A stretch of DNA of 64,000 nucleotides from Heliocidaris erythrogramma (lineage: Eukaryota; Echinodermata; Echinoidea; Camarodonta; Echinometridae), in the NCBI GenBank assembly GCA_025617745.1, contig CM046863.1:11088773-11152772 (forward strand). The letters run 5' to 3'. The notes under the pieces were generated by a model that was not told where the DNA came from, ran no database searches, and worked only from the letters and a program-made list of their open reading frames with translations. This document shows, one piece after another, positions 55,571 through 64,000 of the stretch. The translations under genes and the position numbers were made by a program. Numbering within the stretch: position 1 is the stretch's first letter; each line of letters opens with the position of its first letter.

Positions 55571-56013
55571 ACCCCCGACTTGCAGGGTGTTGTGCTCAGG
55601 TGACAAAAGGAGGATTAGAACTCAATGACATTTTTTTATGAAGGGATTATCAAATTGAACTAAATCTTGGCGTACTAATTAGTCATATCCTGTTCATCAT
55701 AGTGCACAAGTATCAATGCAAGAACTTACTCCGTTTAAAATGTATGGGAGATCAAAATGAGACAAGTATTCAGGGTCGTGAAAAAGAAAAGTAATACAAC
55801 AAAATCCAGAGAAGACACACATAAGTCTGATAAAAAACTGTCAAAAATACCACTTTTAAATTGTTTGGTGCCTCAAATTTTTAGATTACTTAGAAAAAAA
55901 GTATACTCTTTCAGGAAATACCCAAAACTAAAATTTGACCAAAAACACATTGATTGAGCTCTAACTGAAAATCACACTGTTCGACTTTTTGGTGGTTTTG
56001 TGGTGCCTGGTCA

Positions 56014-56894
56014 CAAATATGGTACATGTTATTTATTTGTTTCAGTCTACTAAAGGGGAAGTTCATGTTTTATAAAAAAAAAAAAGCAGAACATAAAAAG
56101 CCGCGTGGATAATTCTCTTTGAAAACGAACTTTTCCTGCCGTCATTCTTTGCGCAATTGGCGAAACGCCGCCTAGTTGTTCCTTATTATTTATTTTGGTA
56201 AAATATCAGCTAGTCAATCGCATCCGTTCATTTCGCTCCGGAGAGACTATGGCAGTTGACGCAGGGCGTTGAAGCAATGAAGCTGTATTTAAGGGAGCGC
56301 CACGACTGGCGACATTACGGTATATTTGAACTTGCCGTTTTTGAGATATGGCGCCGACAAAAGTGAAAAGATATGTAAAACAGGATGTGGTCTGTACTTG
56401 AAGTACAGCCCACCTAATAATGATAATGACAGTATTTATTATAATAAAAATGTTGAATACTATCATTATCCGGATAAGGCGCTCAAGCATTCCTGGACAA
56501 TGAACTTACAACTACGTCAAGAGGCCCGCTCCCTATAGCCTCAATGCACATAGGTCTTCCTGTATTTTCATCATCGCTGTAGGATTCCTTTCCACTGCCT
56601 GAATCGCCATCAGAGGTTGATGTGGATGGGGTCGAAATAGCAAGGGGAATTCCTTCCTCATTGCCGCCGTCTATTTGTCGGTAGAAGTTAAGAATCAGTC
56701 TCCCTGTGCACAAGAAAACAAGAGCCTGAATCATGAAACTTGTCCTGCAATCCAACATACATTCGGCCGACATTTGCTCAAGGCCTTATATACATGTATA
56801 AATTATATATATATATATATAGACAAAATAGGAATAAAAACTATAACTTTGCAAGTCCGAAGCAGAACTATATATATATATATATGTATATACC
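56014..56894. other. Intergenic; one doubtful minus-strand exon
   Basis: On the minus strand 56511-56705 has an acceptor TTCTTGTGCACAG, then LILNFYRQIDGGNEEG and a Ser/Asp-rich run, ending at donor GTAAGT. It looks exon-like but matches no family I know. The rest is AT-rich with (AT)n at 56800-56885. Confidence 0.25.
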
Positions 56895-56990
56895 CTTATA
56901 TTCTACGAAAGGGCGAATCGTAACAATGTGGTTTATTCCGTCACAAAAGAAATTCGACTTGCGGAAAGGCGAATTGGAACAATAGGCCTA
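56895..56990. repeat. Third word-repeat segment
   Basis: GTGGTTTATTCCGTCA and GGAACAATAGG as at 37560-37950, here with the repeated word GGCGAAT. Confidence 0.5.
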
Positions 56991-57120
56991 TACAAAATAT
57001 ATTAATATATATATATATATATAAATGTGAAAGAAATTGCGAGATTAACGTTGCGTAGCTCAATCAAAGTTCCCCAGAGCTGTCCTCCCTTTTTGAAATT
57101 TTTGCAAAGGCTGAAAAAAT

Positions 57121-57191
57121 GTCTCCGCCGGGAATCGAACCCGGGTCGTTGGCTTAGAACGCCAATGCCTTAACCACTAGACCACGGAGAC
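57121..57191 (-). tRNA. tRNA-Arg (anticodon UCU), copy 1
   Basis: 71 bp; acceptor GTCTCCG/CGGAGAC perfect; D stem GTCT/AGGC; anticodon arm TTGGC GTTCTAA GCCAA with U33 and anticodon TCT; T arm CCGGG TTCGATT CCCGG. No introns. It lies in a repeated unit, so it may be a mobile tRNA copy, but the fold is intact. Confidence 0.75.
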
Positions 57192-57521
57192 GGGTTAGTG
57201 GTTTCGGCGACACCAGATTCAATTGACCGACAGATTGACAAATCCTCAACCTTACTAATTAATTCCTTTGTCGGGGGCAGGTGAGTTTTGAACAAAAATT
57301 TCAAAAAGGGAGGACAGCTCTGGGGAACTTTGATTGAGCTACGCAACGTTATTCTCGCAATTTCTTTCACATTTGTATTTATTTCCACGAGATTTGCCAA
57401 AGTTGTTGTATATGTTATTTCCTTACACTATATATATATATATATATATATTAATTAATAAGGTTGAGGATTTGTCAATCTGTTGGTCAATTGAATCTGG
57501 TGTCGCCGAAACCATTAACCC

Positions 57522-57592
57522 GTCTCCGTGGTCTAGTGGTTAAGGCATTGGCGTTCTAAGCCAACGACCCGGGTTCGATTCCCGGCGCAGAC
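57522..57592 (+). tRNA. tRNA-Arg (UCU), copy 2, acceptor mismatch
   Basis: Same sequence as copy 1 except CGCAGAC in the 3' acceptor strand, which breaks one pair. Confidence 0.65.
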
Positions 57593-57834
57593 ATTTTTTC
57601 AGCCTTTGCAAAAAATTTCATAAAGGGAGGACAGCTCTGGGGAACTTTGATTGAGCTACGCAACGTTATTCTCGCAGTTTCTTTCACAATGTATTTATTT
57701 CCACAAAATTTGCCAAAGCTGTTGTATATGTTATTTCCTTACAAATAATGCTATTAATAATAATTTATTCTAATGTATACATGTATTCAAAGCATTCGCT
57801 TGGATCCAGCTGAGGCACTAGCGGCTTGTCTTGT

Positions 57835-58105
57835 TCAAAAACTCATCTGCCCCTGACAAGGGGAATTAATTAATAAGGTTGAGGAATTTGTCAATCTGTC
57901 GGTCAGTTGAATCTGGTGTCGCCAAAACCACTCACCCGTCTCTGTGGTCTATTGGTTAAGGCATTGGCGTTCTAAGCCAACGACCCGGGTTCGATTCCCG
58001 GCGGAGACATTTTTTCAGCCTTTGCAAAAAATTTCAGAAAGGGAGGACAGCTCTGGGGAACTTTATTTGAGTTACGCAACGTTATTCTCGCAATTTCTTT
58101 CACAA

Positions 58106-58110
<5 letters not shown>
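57835..58110 (+). repeat. tRNA-bearing repeat unit, third copy
   Basis: From CCCCTGACAAGGGGAATTAA through the tRNA at 57938 to TCGCAATTTCTTTCACAA; same order of blocks as 57460-57740. An (AT)n tract follows. Confidence 0.85.
57938..58008 (+). tRNA. tRNA-Arg (UCU), copy 3
   Basis: Acceptor GTCTCTG/CGGAGAC (one wobble); D loop TATTGGTTA differs slightly; anticodon and T arms as copy 1. Confidence 0.7.
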
Positions 58111-58146
<36 letters not shown>

Positions 58147-58540
58147 CTGCTTTGGCGAGTAACATGTTTTCAATATCACTTACTCCTTTTGATTATGTTG
58201 CCAACTTTATGCTTTTTACTACTATTATTTGTGTTTCATTCTGTTTGATTTAGCAAATAGACTTGAAGAAGGCCAGGAGCCGAAAGCTTGTAAATTAACC
58301 GAGTGACCTGCTTCATTCTGTTCCATCATTATCAGTTCACACACACACACACATTCTGTGTCTGTCAATATAACTATGATATACCATTATAAAGTCGTGG
58401 GTACTTTTTATTGTGGGTCAGTATATATATATATATAATCCGAGGTAGGATGGTTAAATCAACACGGCTACTGCCAGTTTCATGCTTCAAGATAAAGCAA
58501 TCATCAGGCCGTCGATGAAGAAACGTGTGTGTGTGTAATT

Positions 58541-58705
58541 GGGTTTTTTACAGACGTGTATCAATCAGATATGATTATTTACGTCTGGGACCGACCTTTA
58601 ACGTCACCATCCGAAAGACGTGACTCAATCTCGAACCTGGGTCCGCTGAATCAGTTTATAACTTCCACTGTTAGCTAGATTACAGGCGCACGCCACAACG
58701 CCCAG
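58541..58705 (-). mobile_element. SINE with 7SL-RNA-like head, copy 1
   Basis: On the minus strand the element begins CTGGGCGTTGTGGCGTGCGC, then CTGTAATC and AGCTA, closely like the 5' end of 7SL (SRP) RNA and Alu. A B-box-like GGTTCGAGATTG lies about 70 bases in. It ends in TAAAAAACCCAATTACACACAC, an A-run and (CA)n tail. 165 bp. Confidence 0.7.
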
Positions 58706-58736
58706 TTAAAGAATCTGGGTACGTGTGTGTGTAATT

Positions 58737-58901
58737 GGGTTTTTTACAGACGTGTATCAATCAGATATGATTATTTACGTCTGGGACCGACCTTTAACGT
58801 CACCATCCGAAAGACGTGACTCAGTCTCGAACCTGGGTCCGCTGAATCAGTTTATAACTTCCACTGGTAGCTGGATTACAGGCGCACGCCACAACGCCCA
58901 G
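58737..58901 (-). mobile_element. SINE with 7SL-RNA-like head, copy 2
   Basis: Nearly identical to copy 1, 196 bp away in the same orientation, with the better match CTGTAATCCAGCTACC and B box GGTTCGAGACT. Its (CA)n tail abuts the 5' flank of copy 1. Confidence 0.72.
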
Positions 58902-59214
58902 AAAGAGAATAAAGTTGCCTTTAATAATTCCAAAACTTACAATGAAAACAGTTACTACTACATGTACCACGGGTCAGCTTGGAATCGGTTATACATTTGC
59001 ATTTACATCGGTTATACATATACATTTGGGAATCGATTACAAGGCATTTTAATCACAGTATAGAACAGGCGTTCGAATTACAGTACAGAACAGTATAAAT
59101 ACATGTAAATTATCGATTAAATTGGAAAATGACAAGACAGAAAAAATATATAACAATTAGCGGTAGAATTTTAAGGCTGAACATAGCGTGTGCAGACCCG
59201 GAAACGAGCAGAAG

Positions 59215-60048
59215 CTATCTTTTTTGGCGGGTGTTGTGGTATTTTAGCTGGTATTTGTTTTTGTGCCTGCAAGTGGAGACCAGCTCGGATCTCTTGTTGA
59301 GTGACTTGGTAGAGTCTGCACATGCAATGTACAGCTTTTCAGTGAGACAGAGTTGACATTTCTTGGATTGATTGCTGTATGGATGTGCCTGCTTGATGAT
59401 GTTCCAGTTGATGGTGTAGTCGGTGTTGCTGTCCTTGAGGTCCCAGATGTATTTGGATAGTTGCGTGGCATTGGTGTTGTTTCTGTGACTGAAAGAGTGT
59501 TTGTGGTTGGCGAATCTAGATTTGAAAGTTCCTTCTGTCAGACCGATGTATTCCATTTGTTTTTCTGCGGTAGTGACGGTTGCTTTGTAGATGAGAGCCT
59601 GTGAGAGGCATTTTCCATCGACGGGGCATTCTTGTCTTCGGCGGCAGTTGCATTCTCTGTCAGCTGTAACAGTTGCGGGGGTAGGTGCGAGGATTATCTT
59701 GTTGTGTTGTGAGATTATGGATCCTATATTCGGCATGCATGAGTAGCTCAGTTTGACGGCGTTTCTGTTGAATATCTTGTGAAGGGGTGAGCGCCTATGG
59801 AAGTGGGTGTTGAGTAGGTGGAGAAAGGTGTGGCCAATGTTGGTGGTGATGTTTTTGTTGAAGGGTGGATTGAACCAAATGATATTCCTGCGTCGTCTGC
59901 GCTTGGGATTTTGCGGGGTTTCGATGTATGAGAATTGATGTGTGTGTCCACTAGTGGTGAGGGCGCTTCGTATTCTGGGCAGGCTGAGTTGAATGTGGTT
60001 CTTGAAGGTTCCTTCAGGAAGGAGAATGCGCTCATTGAAATGTCGGAC
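59215..60048 (-). mobile_element. 5'-truncated Penelope-like element, GIY-YIG end
   Basis: One open frame of about 275 codons: VRHFNERILLPEGTF, RRRRRNIIWFNPPFNKNIT, LHKIFNRNAVKLSYSCMPN, a Cys cluster CNCRRRQECPVDGKC, then YKATV...YIGLTEGTFKSRF (GIY-YIG-type nuclease core: YK and YIGLT, R), H..SF and KCQLCLTEKLYI. Stop near 59215. Penelope-like elements encode reverse transcriptase followed by this nuclease; the reverse transcriptase is missing. The linker NPPFNKNITTNIG and C-terminal NKYQL are typical from memory. Confidence 0.85.
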
Positions 60049-61319
60049 AAGCCGATATTTTGGGCTCTTTATGCTTTTCCGATACCGAAAATTTCCTTTT
60101 TTATTAATGCTTTACAGACCACCCTACAGCATTTCGGGTGTGGTCGATGTATGTTTTAGGCCCCCCCCCCCCCCCCCGAAACTTAATCACTGTAAAGGTC
60201 ACGTGTGCCTTGTATACTTACTCAGAGGGCAAAGTAGTTCCTCGGTTTATTTTTCTTAAATTGTTTTAGAGATTATATTATATGTATATATGAAGTTAAT
60301 ATAGTATATTCTCATGCAGATTATACATTTATATAATCATGAATAAATAACAATAACGTGAATGCTTTTAACGAGGAAGGATAATAAAACTTGCTTAAGA
60401 AGTAGTCCGCACACATGTGGCTACATGTCAGGCAAGGCCCTGCTGTGTAACCACATGCACATCTTACGTTCAAGGCAGCAAGTTACCAGTTTGTGAAGCT
60501 GTCACCAGTAGCCGTTGTTATTTGCAGTTAACATGCATTAAAGGTATGTTGAGATAATTGAACACTATATAAATATCAACTTATGACCAGTGAAATAATG
60601 AGAACAATGTTATAATAACAGTTATCTTAGTGTGAAAGTTTGTTTTATAGTTTGACTTGATTTGTGTAGTGTCTATACAGACAACTTTACACGTGTGGAT
60701 GTTTTAAGTCATTGCTCATAAATTGTATTGTGAACTTTCGAAGGAATATATTTGATAACTGTTTTATAATGAGATTGTAAATTGTTCATAAATCATTTGT
60801 TCAATAAGTTAGCGATATTTTTATCACCTTGAGTGAGGTGTATGTTACTGTCAGAACATGCAAGCGTTCAATAGTTTGTATCATGCTAATTAGATGCACT
60901 TCTACTGCACAGTCGAATGTATTAGCGTGCATTTTCTTTGGACGTTTTTTGGGGATTGATGAATAGTCTGAAGCATCAGACTCACCTTGTTAAATTATAT
61001 ATTTTTACAGAAATACCGTCATAAATGTTAAATCCATATTGATACTTATTATAATCATTTTTTATGTACTAATAGCCACTGACATGACTGATTTGCAAGT
61101 TTTGGTGATGGGCACATCTGAGATGATGTAACTTTCTTGACACGTATGACATATTCTGACTAGGGTAAGTTTTGTCGATTTATTTCAATGTATAACCAAT
61201 AATTTATCATCAGAATATTTCATATCGATATATAAGAGAATATTAGAATATAAGAATATTTCTTTTTGTCTACCTTTTATTTTGATGGTTCTTGTCTGAT
61301 TATAAATACAACAACATAG
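60049..61319. other. AT-rich intergenic, nothing recognised
   Basis: C-tract at 60160-60178; otherwise no structure seen. Confidence 0.4.
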
Positions 61320-61508
61320 TTTTTCATACTTTCAAACCATGTTTGTATATAAACTGAACAGTGCCCCTCATCTCATTTTTAAATGTATATGAACTTTTTA
61401 GATGTATATGTATTACGTGTTTTTACAAAGTGTGACCAAAACAAATTTCCATGTATTCTTGCGAATCTGGACGAATAAAAGAATTTGAATTTGAATTTGA
61501 ATTTTGAA
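61320..61508 (+). mobile_element. 3' end of a non-LTR element with (TTTGAA)n tail
   Basis: GGACGAATAAAAGAATTTGA followed by ATTTGAATTTGAA repeats is the tail form of CR1/L2-like elements. No coding part. Confidence 0.55.
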
Positions 61509-61564
61509 TCCTCATCACCTTCATCATCGTTATCACTATTTATTGGTGTCACCTTGGCCAGGGA

Positions 61565-61594
61565 GGGAGGGGGGGGGGGGTTCATTCCGACAAC

Positions 61595-61625
<31 letters not shown>
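61565..61625. repeat. G-tract and long C-tract
   Basis: About 10-12 G at 61570-61580, then about 30 C at 61596-61625. Confidence 0.95.
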
Positions 61626-61626
<1 letters not shown>

Positions 61627-61769
61627 TCAAAATCACACACAAACAAATCCCCATACACAAACGCTCACAAACACATTTTATGAAAGAGTGCAGTAAGTTC
61701 TTTACGTGCAAGGATGGTGACTCTCCTACAGGGGACTCAATTTCACCTGCTAAAGGAGGGACAAACTTG

Positions 61770-61875
61770 AATAATGCTAATAGTAATAATAATGATAATA
61801 ATACTAGTAATGATAAAAATAATATTAATGATACCAATAATAACAATAATAATAATAATGATAATAACATTTTTT
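61770..61875. repeat. (AAT)n low complexity
   Basis: AATAATAATGATAAT-type run. Confidence 0.9.
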
Positions 61876-62540
61876 AACGCGCACATATCCATCCCAAGAA
61901 ATGCTCAAGGATTGCAGCCTAACAAACATGCATTATTATATGAACAACTTTTAAGAAAATTAAGACATTTGACGTTAAAGCTCACGTGCAATTTTTATAG
62001 AAAACAAATTTGCCTGAAACGGTTTTTGCCCCATTGTTCTCCGGTGATATTTAATGCAAATATCTGAAAGAACGCTAGATAACGGCTATACATGATACAC
62101 TAATCGATAGGACCCTTCCCTCTCGACGGCTCCCCGCGCAGCAATCTCTGCGTTTCCTGTGTGTGCCACGTATACACAACCTTAGGTTTTACACATGTGC
62201 AGTGAAAGTTCCAGTTGTTGGAATTTACGTCCCAGGCCAGGTATTATAATGTTTTTATTTTTAATGTTTTATTATTATTTTATATTTATGTTTGTTATTT
62301 TTTATTTGTTTTAATTTTTTTTTTTTTTTTAATGTTTAATTTTTTAATTTTTATTTCTATTTTGATTTATTATTATTATTTTTTTTTCTTTTTTTTTTTG
62401 GGGGGGGGGTCACCTCTCATTTGTTTAATATTTGGAGAAAAGATATTAGTATTGCTAGTATCTTGCTATTCATCATCCAATAGCAAATAAAAATGTGTTT
62501 TAGGGCTTACAGCACATAACTTTGAATGCGTTAAACTTAC

Positions 62541-62765
62541 GTCTTGTCCGTGGAACGTATGTGGCCATTTCGGTACCGATCTGCATGTACCGATTGCCGC
62601 TTTCAAGCACAAGTTGTACTTGTGTGGAACGCTGATAAGCATAGACAGGATTCACCGCAAAGGAACTCTTAACGGGAACGACATCAATAAAGTATGGAAA
62701 AGAGACGGCCTGGCTTTCGCTATCGATTCGTTGACTGAATATGTTTTCCACAACGGGCCTGTTAC
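62541..62765 (-). CDS. Possible exon of an unidentified gene
   Basis: 225 bp between acceptor TTTCGATTTCGACAG and donor GTAAGT on the minus strand. Best frame: NRPVVENIFSQRIDSES, then VSFPYFIDVVPVKSSFAV and QVQLVLESGNRYMQIGTEM. It has balanced composition and alternating beta-strand-like pattern, loosely like an extracellular ZP-type domain, but the family is not recognised. No partner exon was found in the window. Confidence 0.35.
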
Positions 62766-63166
62766 CTGTCGAAATCGAAATAGATGGATTACAAAATGTG
62801 AAATGTACTAAATTATTAGAAAATATATATCACAGCCCTTTTTAGAGTGATACTCGTTTAAACCCACCCTGCTGTAAGCGAAGACAAAAATGAATGCATT
62901 TGTCTTTCTTTAATGAAAAACAAATGACTGTCTCGATCATTCAACAACAATGCAATGAGAGCAACTTAAATGACCTGAGGATAAATGTCAGTTTGGAAAA
63001 CTATTTTCATCCAAGATATTTTTGTTTGTTTCCCGGTATTAGATTTGACGGTCAATCTCGAACGATAGTTGCTGACAGGTATAATTCAGTATACGAAATC
63101 AACCGGTTACGGAACCCTCAGTTACATCACCACCACCCCACCTTCTTTTCTTTATTTATTTTTTGA

Positions 63167-64000
63167 TTTTTTTTTTTCAATTTTATTTCTTACATGGGAT
63201 CATAAAGAACCCCTGACATGCTTTTGATATTATTATACTGAATATGCCATTGAGAACAGGCAATGCAATTTTACTGCATGGTATGAATATTATGATTCTT
63301 TCCTACATCATGCTGATATCCACTTACATTGTTGATATAATAAGATTTTGTTCCATCGACTTGCTACACCACTTTCAGTACATGCATTGCTCGTTCCAGG
63401 ATTATTAAAACTCCTTGTTTCTTTTTTTTCCTTCTTTTGATATATTTTTTTCAAATTATCTATTTGCAAACATGTATCTAACAGGATATGACAAAAAATA
63501 CATACTCTTTTCGTTCAGATGGAAAGCAAACAACCACGCTTCCTCCTGTTTCCGTTTAACAACCTAAAATCCAAGAATGAGAAAGGGTAAAATTTTAGCA
63601 TGTTTTAGTTTTCTGATTAATGCAGTGCCTCATCACGGTCCTATGGAAATGAAACTGTTTTGGAAATGGTTACAGAAAGCTCATTAACATCTTGGATAAC
63701 TGATCTAGCGTCCTAGGAGATGGCAGAAAAAGTCTAATCTGACCGGGGGTGATCTAAGAAGTGCAGATAAGCGGGGAAGGGTGGGTGACTAAAAAACCCA
63801 CAGCAACAACAACAGGAAACGAGTGTGGAAAAAGAGAATTATCTTTAAGGGTAGTTTCAGAATATTTCCCGTAATGATTTATTTAAAAAGCTTTTCAACT
63901 TATCAACATTTCAGGAACTTTAATGCCGAGGTGAAAACAATGAATACTAAAGATAATGGTATTAACAGTAATAATACCACCACTTATAGTTATAGCACAT
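63167..64000. other. AT-rich end of window, nothing recognised
   Basis: No exon, tRNA or fold-back structure seen. Confidence 0.4.

Larger units (their letters stand above)
50044..56011. mobile_element. 5.97-kb element with inverted ends and internal tandem repeat (unclassified)
   Basis: A 29-bp sequence at 50044-50072 (ACCAGGCACCACAAAACC ...) is repeated exactly, inverted, at 55983-56011. Inside each end lies an array of about 22-bp units (50276-50525 and 55276-55570) in opposite orientation. Between are four 1.2-kb tandem units. No transposase frame was found. It looks like a non-autonomous DNA element with long compound inverted repeats, but a class cannot be assigned. Confidence 0.7.
57027..57740. 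repeat. tRNA-bearing repeat unit, inverted then direct copy
   Basis: Unit: GAATTAATTAATAAGGTTGA, TTGAATCTGGTGTCGCC, tRNA, TTTTTTCAGCCTTTGC, GGGAGGACAGCTCTGGGGAA, ACGCAACGTTATTCTCGCA, then GTTGTATATGTTATTTCC. At 57027-57260 it is inverted; a tRNA-less 3' half follows at 57290-57425; a direct full copy runs 57460-57740. (AT)n tracts stand at the joints. Confidence 0.85.

Noticed and set aside
56206..56538. Possible THAP-like protein fragment around 56326-56538
   Set aside because: A YYHYPDKALKHSW-type string loosely recalls THAP domains, but the C2CH spacing is absent.

Overview
The window looks like nuclear DNA from a marine invertebrate deuterostome, most likely an echinoderm of the sea-urchin type. 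This is inference from: AT-rich sequence; introns with GT-AG borders; recurrent ACATGTACATGT words; LINE tails of the (TTGAA)n and (TCAA)n type; a P2X7-tail domain gene; a Penelope-like element; and a very dense population of fold-back (MITE-like) elements. There is no bacterial-type operon, rRNA, CRISPR array or plasmid signal.

Three multi-exon genes can be read. (1) 697-14645 (+): the last nine exons of a TBC-domain Rab GTPase-activating protein closest to TBC1D2B; the 5' part lies left of the window. Just after its second visible exon sits a 4-kb array of about 35 copies of that exon's own 3' part plus its splice donor. (2) 23402-38651 (+): a complete six-exon calmodulin-like gene with the classical calmodulin plan (first coding exon only ATG, then a 31-bp exon), 144 residues, with only the fourth EF-hand loop near canonical. 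(3) 32043-33518 (+), nested in intron 4 of the calmodulin-like gene: a two-exon gene with a P2X7 C-terminal (zinc-ballast type) domain, apparently broken by two single-base frame changes. It diverges from a minus-strand relic (31060-31566) that resembles the ends of a Crypton/DUF3504-type protein.

Outside the exons most DNA is repeat. 1-23 kb: introns and 3' flank of the TBC gene with several fold-back families and two tRNA-like sequences in inverted orientation (17.7-17.9 kb). 20.3-21.9 kb: an old diverged segmental duplication. 23-39 kb: calmodulin-like gene with (GTA)n and (CTT)n microsatellites, a 994-bp fold-back with TTA target duplication and a GC-rich 718-bp element with TAA target duplication. 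39-47 kb: repeats, including two hAT-like elements inserted back to back in the same 8-bp target. 47.4-49.8 kb: two arrays of short palindromes around a 1.1-kb core. 50.0-56.0 kb: a 5.97-kb structure with 29-bp identical inverted ends, long terminal arrays of about 22-bp units and a nearly identical 1.2-kb tandem repeat inside. 57-58.1 kb: three tRNA-Arg(UCU)-like genes inside a repeated, partly inverted unit. 58.5-58.9 kb: two copies of a SINE whose head closely resembles 7SL (SRP) RNA. 59.2-60.0 kb: a 5'-truncated Penelope-like element. 60-64 kb: AT-rich DNA with a LINE tail and one possible minus-strand exon.

Motif and family assignments come from reading and memory only; no search was run.
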